A stretch of DNA of 64,000 nucleotides from DAOUAT01 sp964551735 (GTDB lineage: Bacteria; Chloroflexota; Anaerolineae; CG2-30-64-16). The DNA lies in contig CAZKEF010000008.1 of NCBI GenBank assembly GCA_964551735.1, positions 62,001 to 126,000 of the forward strand. The letters run 5' to 3'. How positions within the stretch are numbered: the first letter of the stretch is position 1; each line of letters begins with the position of its first letter. Position numbers and translations under genes: made by a program. Positions 25,571-34,086 of this stretch are shown piece by piece. The notes under the pieces were generated by a model. It worked only from the letters and a program-made list of their open reading frames with translations. It searched no databases and had not been told where the DNA came from.

Positions 25571-26994
25571 GCGACATCCTTAGCACTGAAGCACTGAACC
25601 AGAAAGCAAGCCAGGTGTTCGGTCGCTTGGCCATTGACAAACGCCGCCTGCCAAGCAGTCAGCTAAACCGACGCAGCGTTCCGGCCTATGTGGCCGAGTG
25701 GATCTTGGACACCCTTGCGCCTGGAGAGGGCCCGGTCACCCCAACAGAACTCAACAAGATCCAGACCTGGGCAGATCGTTTCCTGCCGCTGCCTGACGAA
25801 TCCAAGATCATCAAGAATCGCCTGCTCAACGGGGAAGTAGTCAAGGTGCTGACACCTGTCGAGGTGGAGATCGTCCTCACCAGGCGGGCAAAAGAGCGCG
25901 TCGCCCAACTCAAACTGCTGGGGTTAGGCGATGTTCACATCGCTGATGGAATCGTAGAGGACTATCCTGATCTGCTCAAGCAAGGAATGTGGGGCGTTGT
26001 TGAATTGATCGACACGCAGGAGGGCATTGCCCTAACCTCCTTCAAGCCTATGCAGGCGTCAGTCAACCTAGAAATCTTCAAGGAGAAACGCGCCGCCTTC
26101 TCCCTGGACGAATGGCGCGCCTTGCTGCTAACCTCAATGGGGTATAACCCCCTGGCGTTCGATGAGAGAGAGAAGACCTATCTGCTTTGCCGGCTACTGC
26201 CTCTGGTAGAAAAGAACCTGCACCTGCTGGAACTCGCCCCCAAAGGCACCGGCAAGAGTTACCTGTATGAAAACATCAACCCGCGTGTGCGCCTGATGAG
26301 TGGCGGCAACGTTTCGCCGGCGGTGCTGTTCGTCAACAATGCCAGCGGGCAATGGGGCCTACTGGCGCGTTTTGCGGTTGTCGTGCTGGATGAAGTACAG
26401 ACGCTCAAATTCGAAAAACCCCAGGAGATCGTCGGCGGACTCAAGGGGTTCCTGGCTAATGGTCGTCTGACGCGCGGCGGCCTCTATGAAACGGCCAGCC
26501 CGTGCAGCATGGTGATGCTGGCCAACATCATGCTCGATAGTGAGCAGCGGCCGGTGCTCTCGCCACTGGTCAAGGAATTGCCTGAATTCCTGCAGGAAAC
26601 CGCCTTCCTCGACCGGCTGCGCGGCATCTTGCCAGGCTGGAAGGTGAGCAAGCTGAGTGGCGGATCTTTTGCTCAAGGCGTAGGATTGAAATCCGACTTC
26701 TTCGGTGATGCACTACTTGCCTTGCGCGAAGATGTCAGCGCCAATCAACTTGCAAGCCGTGCCATCAATCTCAAAGGCAAGAAACTCTACAAACGCAACG
26801 AGGACGCGGTGCGTCTGCTGTCCAGCGGTCTGATGAAGCTTCAATTCCCGCACGGCCAGGTCTCGCCTGAAGACTTCGAGATGTATTGTGTCCGCCCGGC
26901 AACGGAATTGCGTCAACTGGTCTGGGAGCAGTTGTACGTGCTGGATGCCGAGTACCGGCAATATGATGAAGAAATCCAATACGAGCCGATCTGA
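25567..26994 (+). CDS. brxL: BrxL-like AAA+ protein, short form without a Lon-type tail
   Basis: 475 residues. Walker A APKGTGKS at 224-231 and Walker B VVVLDEVQTL near 273-282, with the surrounding MSGGNVSPAVLF typical of BrxL. Full-length BrxL proteins are usually near 680 residues and have a C-terminal Lon-like domain; here the frame ends about 200 residues earlier with QYDEEIQYEP. I see no catalytic Ser-Lys pair. The reading frame is intact with normal spacing to the next gene, so this looks like a natural short form rather than a truncation. BrxL forms DNA-bound hexamers needed for restriction. Confidence 0.8.
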   Translation: MSDILSTEALNQKASQVFGRLAIDKRRLPSSQLNRRSVPAYVAEWILDTLAPGEGPVTPTELNKIQTWADRFLPLPDESKIIKNRLLNGEVVKVLTPVEVEIVLTRRAKERVAQLKLLGLGDVHIADGIVEDYPDLLKQGMWGVVELIDTQEGIALTSFKPMQASVNLEIFKEKRAAFSLDEWRALLLTSMGYNPLAFDEREKTYLLCRLLPLVEKNLHLLELAPKGTGKSYLYENINPRVRLMSGGNVSPAVLFVNNASGQWGLLARFAVVVLDEVQTLKFEKPQEIVGGLKGFLANGRLTRGGLYETASPCSMVMLANIMLDSEQRPVLSPLVKELPEFLQETAFLDRLRGILPGWKVSKLSGGSFAQGVGLKSDFFGDALLALREDVSANQLASRAINLKGKKLYKRNEDAVRLLSSGLMKLQFPHGQVSPEDFEMYCVRPATELRQLVWEQLYVLDAEYRQYDEEIQYEPI

Positions 26995-27000
26995 GGACGG

Positions 27001-28179
27001 ATGGAGAACCCCATTTATCTCGACTACAACGCGACCACTCCCTGCGACCCCAGAGTGGTCGAGAAGATGTTGCCGTTTTTCACTGAATGGTACGGCAATC
27101 CAGCCACGGGATTGCACCTGCAGGGGCGAAGGGCCGCGCGTGCCGTTGATGAAGCTCGGGAACAGATAGCTGCGCTGATCAACTGTCGCCCCGGTGAATT
27201 GATCTTCACCGGAGGCGCCACGGAAAGCAACAATCTCGCGATCCTGGGATTGGGACGCGCCAATCGCCACAGCGGGCGCACTCGCATCGTCACTTCCGCC
27301 GTCGAACATAAAGCTGTCCTGCTCCCCTGCCGGCGGCTTCAAGAAGAAGGCTATGAGCTGATCGTGTTGCCGGTCGATTCGCAGGGCAGGGTCTCAATCG
27401 ACGAGGCTGAAGCGGCGATCAATGACCAAACGCTGCTGGTGTCTGTGCAAGCTGCCAACAACGAGGTAGGCACCCTCCAGCCTATCGCGACGATTGCGGA
27501 GATCACTCACAAACACGGCGCCATCTTCCACTCCGACGCAGCCCAGGCAGTCGGAAAAATCCCGGTGAGCCTAGCTGCTGAGGCTTGGCAAGTCGATCTG
27601 CTCTCGATCAGCGCGCACAAGCTGTATGGTCCCAAGGGCGTCGGTGCACTCTATGTTCGAAACGGACCTAACGCCCATCCCATTGAACCCCTGCAATATG
27701 GAGGTGGCCAAGAACGTGGGTTGCGCTCCGGTACGACCAACGTGCCGGGGATTGTTGGCTTCGGTGAAGCCTGCCGCATCTGTGTGGTCGAGCTTGAGCA
27801 GGAAGGCGCTCGTATCGCCAGCCTCCGCGATCGGTTCGAAGAAGCTCTACTTGCCAGCATCCCTGGGCTGAGGATCAATGCCCGCGAAGCCCAGCGCCTC
27901 CCCAACACGAGCAGCCTAACCTTCCCCGGCATTGATGCTGACGCGCTTCTGTTGAATCTGCCGGAAGTGATGATGGGGACCGGGTCTGCGTGTTCATCAG
28001 GCGCTTTAGAGCCGTCGCACGTGCTGCAGGCGATGGGACTGAGTCGGTCGGAAGCCAGGTCGACTGTGAGAGTCAGTCTGGGAAGATATACAACCCTGAT
28101 CCAGATCGAACGCGGAAGTAGACTGCTGCTGGAAGCAACATCCAGCCTTCAAGGAATCCAGGCCGAACCAAAGCAGTAA
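27001..28179 (+). CDS. Cysteine desulfurase (IscS/NifS/DndA-like)
   Basis: 392 residues. The PLP lysine is in SAHKLYGPKG (Lys 207), the substrate histidine in SAVEHKAV, and the catalytic cysteine in GSACSSG (Cys 331). The protein starts IYLDYNATTPCDP as IscS/NifS proteins do. It would take sulfur from L-cysteine and form a persulfide, as DndA/SspA do for DNA phosphorothioation. GAGGACGG lies directly before the ATG, six bases after the brxL stop. Its place in this operon, not among iron-sulfur genes, suggests it feeds the PAPS-reductase-like protein. A housekeeping role is the alternative. Confidence 0.9.
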   Translation: MENPIYLDYNATTPCDPRVVEKMLPFFTEWYGNPATGLHLQGRRAARAVDEAREQIAALINCRPGELIFTGGATESNNLAILGLGRANRHSGRTRIVTSAVEHKAVLLPCRRLQEEGYELIVLPVDSQGRVSIDEAEAAINDQTLLVSVQAANNEVGTLQPIATIAEITHKHGAIFHSDAAQAVGKIPVSLAAEAWQVDLLSISAHKLYGPKGVGALYVRNGPNAHPIEPLQYGGGQERGLRSGTTNVPGIVGFGEACRICVVELEQEGARIASLRDRFEEALLASIPGLRINAREAQRLPNTSSLTFPGIDADALLLNLPEVMMGTGSACSSGALEPSHVLQAMGLSRSEARSTVRVSLGRYTTLIQIERGSRLLLEATSSLQGIQAEPKQ

Positions 28180-28192
28180 CGGGAGAGACGGT

Positions 28193-29476
28193 ATGGATGA
28201 CTATACCGATGAACCAGATGAGTTCGAGTATTTCTCCAACAAGAGACCGGACAGAGTATACATTAGCCGGCTCTTTGAAGGCTTTGACTGGCACGAACCT
28301 GAGCTGCCAGAACAGCTCAGGTATGTATCGAAAGTATTCGACTCAGATGAGACTGCCGAATTTGCGCGTGTGAAAGGTGAGTTGGTACTGAGGACAACAC
28401 CTGGTGTGCGGCAGGAAGTCAGAGTGCTGTTCTGTGAGCGCACCAGAGATGTCAAGAGCATTACCTTCCAACGCTTCTCTCAAGATGGCAAGCCACATAA
28501 ACACGGCTTCACCTTTCGTGGTCGGGAGGTTCAGGCGATCTACAATCTGCTCCGCCTGATACAGTATATCGACCTCACGACTACAGACAAGATCAGACTC
28601 GATGATCGAGTTGTGGACGAATGGTTTGTCACGGAAGGCGAGAAACGACGATACCTCCTGGCCAATCTGGACCTGATAGCAGAAATGATCCGCAGTCATG
28701 TGACCAAAGAGGATGTTATTGCGTTGGCTTATCGAAAGCAGCAACTGGAACTTTTCGGGAGGTTGCTGGCCGAGGATGATTTCTTCGATGAGCAGGCGCG
28801 AAAATGGAATGTTCGCGGGAAAGAAGCAGTCTGGCAGCGGTTTTTCGAGAATAACCCCTGGGTGTTCGGCTACGGCCTCAATTACATCTTCACAACCGGG
28901 CTTGACTCACGAGCACTCGAACAAGTCACCACGGGATACAACTTCACGGAATCAGGGAAACGAACTGACGCCCTGCTGAGAACGCGTGGGTACATTAGCT
29001 CACTCTGCTTCGTGGAGATAAAGACGCACAGAACTGAGCTGCTGCAGCCAAAGCCTTATCGCGCCGAATGTTGGGCTGCCTCCGATGAGTTGGTTGGCAG
29101 TGTTGCCCAGATTCAAAAGACCGTTCAGAAAGCAATCAAGAACCTTCAAGCAAGAATCGATATGGTGAACGATACTGGAGATCCCACAGGGGAGATGGTC
29201 TTCCTGTATCAGCCAAAAGCGTACGTGGTGATCGGCAGCTTAGGCGGATTCATCACACCCAATGGGATCAACGAGTCGAAGTTCAGTTCTTTCGAGCTTT
29301 TTCGCCGCAACATCATGAATCCTGAGATAATCACTTTTGATGAGTTGTACGAACGAGCAAGATACATCGTCCAGCGCGAAGAACAAGAAGGTTCCCCTCC
29401 AACAATTCAGGAAGAACGGCAACCTGCAGACGATGAGGACTGGTCGCCTTCATCCGATGATGAGGTCCCGTTCTGA
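28193..29476 (+). CDS. sduA: Shedu-type (SduA) nuclease-like defence protein
   Basis: 427 residues. The C-terminal part has the DUF4263 pattern: NNPWVFGYGLNYIF near 222-235, TDALLR, then CFVEIKTHRTELL and YRAECWAASDEL, a PD-(D/E)xK-like core with Asp, Glu and Lys in order. The N-terminal 200 residues are a variable sensor region. Shedu is a single-gene anti-phage nuclease whose N-terminal domain controls activity. It starts 13 bases after the desulfurase gene, so it is likely co-transcribed with the BREX-like operon. The C-terminal tail is acidic (DDEDW, SSDDE). Confidence 0.75.
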   Translation: MDDYTDEPDEFEYFSNKRPDRVYISRLFEGFDWHEPELPEQLRYVSKVFDSDETAEFARVKGELVLRTTPGVRQEVRVLFCERTRDVKSITFQRFSQDGKPHKHGFTFRGREVQAIYNLLRLIQYIDLTTTDKIRLDDRVVDEWFVTEGEKRRYLLANLDLIAEMIRSHVTKEDVIALAYRKQQLELFGRLLAEDDFFDEQARKWNVRGKEAVWQRFFENNPWVFGYGLNYIFTTGLDSRALEQVTTGYNFTESGKRTDALLRTRGYISSLCFVEIKTHRTELLQPKPYRAECWAASDELVGSVAQIQKTVQKAIKNLQARIDMVNDTGDPTGEMVFLYQPKAYVVIGSLGGFITPNGINESKFSSFELFRRNIMNPEIITFDELYERARYIVQREEQEGSPPTIQEERQPADDEDWSPSSDDEVPF

Positions 29477-29515
29477 GAGTGATCAGGCTGACTGGCAACT
29501 ATATAGGAGACATGC

Positions 29516-32155
29516 TTGGATCCGACATTCATTATCCCTGAGAAACTAAAGGAGAGGCTGGCTGACAGTCTCGTCGAATTGCTGGCGGGCAGCGCTGAGC
29601 AGCTTGGTGGCAGCCAGATAGCTGGCAGAATACGTAAGCTCTCGTCAAAGAGCGATCTGCTTCAGTCAATCAATCGCGCCCTGGAAATCGGCATTCAGCG
29701 CTTCATCGAGGACTATGTGATCCAGGATGAGGATCTGGTTGCGTCCATCCAGGCTGATGATCTCTTCTGGCAGTCCGAGATGGTCCAGGATGCACTGGTC
29801 AGGATGGTCAGCCGGCCGGGCGCCTGGCTTCGCGACGAGCGAGAGACAGTAATCTATCACTTCGAAACTGTATTCCCGCAGCGCGTCAATCGCGAGCGGG
29901 TAGATCGTGCCGTCAGCTTCCTCTTGCGCTGCATCGCCGAGGAGTTGTGGTCATTGCCTGGCGCGCAGGAGATTCGGGAGGCCTACAGCATCCAGTTTCA
30001 GAAGCTCAGCGTGGAGGCGCAACGTGAGCAGGTTGCGCTAGCTCGCGAGCAGCTCCAGGCAACCACACAATTGAGCTCTGATCTGCAGCAGGCATTGCTT
30101 CAACTAGTGGGATTGATGGAACAGAAAGTGCTGGCCGCACCGGCGCCAGTCGCCATGTTAACATCACCCAGACCCTACCACAACCTCCCTCAGCCTACGT
30201 ACACACAGTTCGTCGGCCGCGACGATGAGTTGGCATGGCTCAGGCGACGGCTCTCTCCGGTTGACCGGGCATGGCAGATCGCTATCACCGGCATCGGCGG
30301 CGTCGGCAAGAGCGCCCTGGCTCTGGCTATTGGTCATGAATATCGACAGAGGTACCACGAACTGCCACCTGAAGGACGCTTTGAGGCGATCGTTTGGGTC
30401 TCGGCAAAGGAAGAGGTGCTGACAGCGTTTGGCCGAGAACAGGCGAATGTTCCAGAGCAAGTGCTGCACACGCTGGAGGATGTGTACACAGCCATAGCGC
30501 GTGTACTGGAGCGCGAGGATATCACTCGCGCCCAACCCGAGGAGCAGAACGCTCTGGTAGAGAGAGCTCTCAAACGCCAGCGCACCCTTCTGATCATGGA
30601 CAACCTGGAGAGCGTCAAAGACGACCGCATCAAGGCGTTCTTGCGCAACCTACCTATTCCAACAAAAGCCATCATCACATCACGCGAAGGACTCGATGTC
30701 GCCGATGTTAAGCCGTTGACAGGGCTTGTGTGGGAAGAGGCAGAGGCGCTTATCGAAGAGGAATGTTGTTTGCGAGAGGTCTCTTTGAAACTGCACCAAA
30801 GACGGCGCGTCTTTGAGCTTACCTCAGGACTGCCGCTTCCCATAAAGCTTGGCATAGCACGCATGGCCGGAGGCGAGAGTTTTGCGCTGGTGGATCGCTG
30901 GCTGGGCGACGCGGTGGGCGAGTTGCCTGAGTATTGTGTCAAGGGCCAGATCGACCTCGTTCACGAACGCGACCCAAATGCATGGATTGTACTTCTTGCC
31001 TGTGCGCTGTTCGATCGCGAGGCGGGTGCATCACGCGAGGCACTGGGCGAGATTGCAGGCCTCTCTTTGGTAGACCGCGATAAGGCTCTGGCGCACCTGC
31101 AGCGGCTTTTTCTGGTGAATCGTTCAGAGGGTGACAGATTCTGGGTCCTGCCTATCGTGCAACGGTATGCCAAAGCGGAATGCGTAGAGGGGTCTCAGAC
31201 GCAGCTCATTGCTCAACGCTGGCTCGATTGGCTTGTACGGTTCGCCCTGGAGAAGGGCGGTGACATCGGTCGTAACATAGATCGTCTGCCGCAGATCGAG
31301 GTAGAGTATCCCAACCTGATGGCAGGGGGTCGCTGGTGCAGAGAACAGAACAAGTGGAGTACCCTGTTACTGCTCGCAGTGAGTATCTGGGAATACACGT
31401 ATATAGTCGGCGCATGGTTTGATTCAGACACGATCCTGGACCTTGCAATGGAGGCCGTCAGAGGCACAGGAGATGAGTCAGGTGAAGGCTGGGTTGAGGT
31501 GCGTAAAGGAAGACTTGCAGCGATGCGCGATCAACCCCAGGCGCTGAAACATTTGGACAGGGCAATCGCGATTACTGAACGCCTTGGCGACGAGAGTGAA
31601 CTCAGCCGCGCTCTGGCCGCAAAGGGAATGGTCTTGAGACAGCGCGGAGATTTGGTACAGGCTGAGGAACTTGCACTCCGCGAACTGGAAATCGCCGAAA
31701 AACTCAACGATCCATATGCCAAAGTTCAGACCGCCGAGGGTCTGGCAGCTATTGAGGCATCGAAAGGCAATTTTGACAAGGCTCAAGAATGGACAGATAG
31801 AGGTGAGATTTGGGCGCAAGAGGCTCGTGGGTCAAGAAGATACCCTGCTATCCTATATCGCAAGGCTGTCAACATGATGAGACAAGGAAGGTATCAGGAA
31901 GCCGAAACGCCGCTGCTTGAAGCCCTGGATCTGAACAATCGCTGGAAGGGCACACAGTACATCGCTCTCGACAAGTACCGGCTGGCTGAAGTCTACGCCA
32001 ACACCGGACGGATGCCCTTGGCTCGTCGCTACGCACAGGAGGCAAGAGAGCTCTACGAGCGGCTGGGAATGGCTGAGCGCCAGGCTGCGGCCGAGAGGCT
32101 TCTCGAGGACCTGTCGCATTCCTCCTTCGCTTCAAACGATGCTAGCCCGTCTTGA
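29516..32155 (+). CDS. NB-ARC STAND NTPase with C-terminal TPR-like repeats
   Basis: 879 residues. Walker A GIGGVGKS at 259-266, Walker B TLLIMDNLESV, sensor AIITSREG and a winged-helix region typical of NB-ARC ATPases. From about residue 650 there are repeated helical pairs (GDLVQAEELALRELEIAEKL, GRYQEAETPLLEAL) typical of TPRs. The N-terminal 200 residues are helical and unrecognised; they could be an effector or adaptor. The TTG at 29516 is preferred because GGAG lies eight bases upstream and the ATG at 29512 leads to a stop after nine codons. Immediately downstream of Shedu, it fits an NLR-like phage sensor. Confidence 0.75.
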   Translation: MDPTFIIPEKLKERLADSLVELLAGSAEQLGGSQIAGRIRKLSSKSDLLQSINRALEIGIQRFIEDYVIQDEDLVASIQADDLFWQSEMVQDALVRMVSRPGAWLRDERETVIYHFETVFPQRVNRERVDRAVSFLLRCIAEELWSLPGAQEIREAYSIQFQKLSVEAQREQVALAREQLQATTQLSSDLQQALLQLVGLMEQKVLAAPAPVAMLTSPRPYHNLPQPTYTQFVGRDDELAWLRRRLSPVDRAWQIAITGIGGVGKSALALAIGHEYRQRYHELPPEGRFEAIVWVSAKEEVLTAFGREQANVPEQVLHTLEDVYTAIARVLEREDITRAQPEEQNALVERALKRQRTLLIMDNLESVKDDRIKAFLRNLPIPTKAIITSREGLDVADVKPLTGLVWEEAEALIEEECCLREVSLKLHQRRRVFELTSGLPLPIKLGIARMAGGESFALVDRWLGDAVGELPEYCVKGQIDLVHERDPNAWIVLLACALFDREAGASREALGEIAGLSLVDRDKALAHLQRLFLVNRSEGDRFWVLPIVQRYAKAECVEGSQTQLIAQRWLDWLVRFALEKGGDIGRNIDRLPQIEVEYPNLMAGGRWCREQNKWSTLLLLAVSIWEYTYIVGAWFDSDTILDLAMEAVRGTGDESGEGWVEVRKGRLAAMRDQPQALKHLDRAIAITERLGDESELSRALAAKGMVLRQRGDLVQAEELALRELEIAEKLNDPYAKVQTAEGLAAIEASKGNFDKAQEWTDRGEIWAQEARGSRRYPAILYRKAVNMMRQGRYQEAETPLLEALDLNNRWKGTQYIALDKYRLAEVYANTGRMPLARRYAQEARELYERLGMAERQAAAERLLEDLSHSSFASNDASPS

Positions 32156-32668
32156 GATCAGAAATGACACTCACATCCTGCCGTAGACCCGTTGACCCAT
32201 TTGGAGCTGCATGAGATCGTCCGATGAATGTGATCGGGCTGGGGGTCCTAGGTTTGTCATCCAGCGAAATCTGCGATCAGGTTCGGTCAATCACCCGATA
32301 GAGCAAATGAGCGAAGGTAATGCCCGATAAGTGGCTAGAGTCTGTCATGCGCTTTCGATGCCGAACTCGACGTCAACGGTAAGTAAGCTCAGAGCATGGC
32401 ATCCAGTGCATGCAGAGCTTGTCCGCGCGACATGGGTAATGATGAGTGGCCTTCGTGGCCTTCCGGATCGCTCTGCCCGCTTTTCACAACACATGCCTAC
32501 AGGTAGACAGCCAGTGGTTGGCGGGAGGAGACGGAGAGGTTGGAGAACTCAAAGAAGTGGGCAAATGAGTGAGCAACGCCAGTGACCGGCGAAAAACCGG
32601 TTTCATTGCGTGAGAATCATGATTTGGCACGGGCCAGGATGGCTTACATCACACGGGAGCACGGAAAC
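32156..32668. other. Gap of about 510 bases between the defence island and the two-component system
   Basis: I see no supported gene. A short frame near 32331-32585 lacks a ribosome site and recognisable sequence. The palindrome AAACCGGTTT sits near 32593-32602, and a repeated TGGCCTTC word near 32450. The response regulator frame is open back to 32582, so part of the right end could be coding if a GTG or an earlier ATG (32639) is used. Confidence 0.5.
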
Positions 32669-33424
32669 ATGGCTGGGCCCATCAAAGTGTTATTGGTGGA
32701 TGACGACTGGTCGGTACGCAGCGCAGTGCGCGACTACCTGACCCGTCGCGAGATGATGGTGTGCGAGGCGGATTGCGCGGCCACAGCCCTGACGGTAGGC
32801 ATTACCGAACAGCCGGATGTCGTGGTCATGGACATCGTTCTGCCTACGCAGGCTGGTCAACAGGCTGATTTCGATCAACACACCGGTATCGACGCGGCCC
32901 GACAGTTGCATGAACAGGTGCCAGGGCTGGGCATCGTCTTCCTTTCCGCCTACGTGGATCATGGGGCTGAGGTGATGCAACTTTTCGCGACGGGCCGCGA
33001 CCGGATCATCTACCTGCTCAAAGGTTCAAAGCCACAAGAGCTACTGGACGCCATCCATATGGTCGCACGCAAGCATCCAGTCCTGAACTTGATGGGAGTG
33101 CGGCCGCCGCGCATGACTGCTGTTGATCTGGCTTGCAGTGCTCTCACCGACGAAGAGAGGGAATGCATACTGGGGGCGCTGGCACGTCTTGACGCCCTGT
33201 CCGAGCCTGAGTGGCGGGTCTTCCGAGTCGTCGGCGGCTGCCTTACCCACAGACAGGCTGCCGATTGCCTGGGGTTGAGCGCCAGAACCGTCGGCTTTCA
33301 CGTGGACAGCATCTACGACAAACTGGGGCTGCGGGAGATGAACCCGGGGCTGAATCAATCGATGTTACTGGCGAAGATACACCTGCTGCACGGCCTGCAA
33401 CAGACTGAATCCGACAGGAAGTAA
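32669..33424 (+). CDS. NarL/LuxR-type response regulator
   Basis: 251 residues. Receiver domain with acidic residues Asp 11-13, phospho-acceptor Asp 55 (VVVMDIVLP) and Lys in YLLKGSKPQ. A GQQADFDQHTG insert after the phospho-site makes the receiver a little longer than usual. The C-terminal helix-turn-helix (LTHRQAADCLGLSARTVGFH) is LuxR/NarL-like. The ATG at 32669 (GGGAG upstream) gives a canonical receiver start. The HisKA_3 kinase 660 bases downstream is the natural partner. Targets are unknown, but the paralogue cluster that follows on the same strand is a candidate. Confidence 0.85.
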   Translation: MAGPIKVLLVDDDWSVRSAVRDYLTRREMMVCEADCAATALTVGITEQPDVVVMDIVLPTQAGQQADFDQHTGIDAARQLHEQVPGLGIVFLSAYVDHGAEVMQLFATGRDRIIYLLKGSKPQELLDAIHMVARKHPVLNLMGVRPPRMTAVDLACSALTDEERECILGALARLDALSEPEWRVFRVVGGCLTHRQAADCLGLSARTVGFHVDSIYDKLGLREMNPGLNQSMLLAKIHLLHGLQQTESDRK

Positions 33425-33624
33425 ACCCGCCGATTTGAGAGCATTTCAAAGGAGGCTCCTACCAGAAGACTGATGTGAACGGTGCGGGACGCTGACTGGC
33501 AAAACTCCCTGTAATTTACCCGCAAAAGGCCCATTACGCGCGACCTGCGATCTGGAATAGAATGGGATGCATACACATGAGACACTCATGTGCGATCTAT
33601 CATCCATTCACCAGGAGAGGTCCC

Positions 33625-34008
33625 ATGAATAGCAAGGCCAAAATCAGAATCCTGCTCGCAGTTGTCCTCAGTCTGCTGGTCGTGGTCTCGGCGATCGTCG
33701 TGTATGCAAGGCCTGCATCTGCGCAGCTCCTCAACGAGAACAACAAGGTATGGTTTAGCGTCACGGTGACGAACTACGAGGTTGCGTTGCAGGTGGCAGA
33801 CCCTGCAGTAGGTTGGCGCACTCTGTACACTCGCAACCACAACACCGCTAGGAACAGCCATCCTTTCGATTTCTACTCCTTGGGGAACAGCAGGTACCGG
33901 GTTCTCCTATCGAAGGTCAATGGGGTGTACGTCAATCGCCAGTGCGGCGCCGATGTTGACTTCAGAACAGCCTACTACAACAGAATGGAAGAGCGTCGCT
34001 GCTATTGA
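33625..34008 (+). CDS. Small secreted protein
   Basis: 127 residues. A clear Sec signal peptide (ILLAVVLSLLVVVSAIVVYA, then RPASAQ with likely cleavage after SAQ) precedes a 90-residue domain rich in Tyr, Asn and Arg with two Cys (RQCGAD and RRCY). AGGAGAGG lies just upstream of the ATG. It sits between response regulator and kinase genes, so it might be the extracellular ligand or accessory of the sensor. I do not know the family. Confidence 0.6.
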   Translation: MNSKAKIRILLAVVLSLLVVVSAIVVYARPASAQLLNENNKVWFSVTVTNYEVALQVADPAVGWRTLYTRNHNTARNSHPFDFYSLGNSRYRVLLSKVNGVYVNRQCGADVDFRTAYYNRMEERRCY

Positions 34009-34086
34009 AGGCTTGCGTAGAGAGACTGCCAGAATGCCGGTTTGGTGTCTCGCTGCTTCTTTTCAGCGACCCACTGCCTCAAGATC

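Noticed and set aside
32331..32585. 84-codon + strand frame before the response regulator
   Set aside because: No ribosome site, no recognisable sequence, Arg/Gly-rich translation typical of chance frames.
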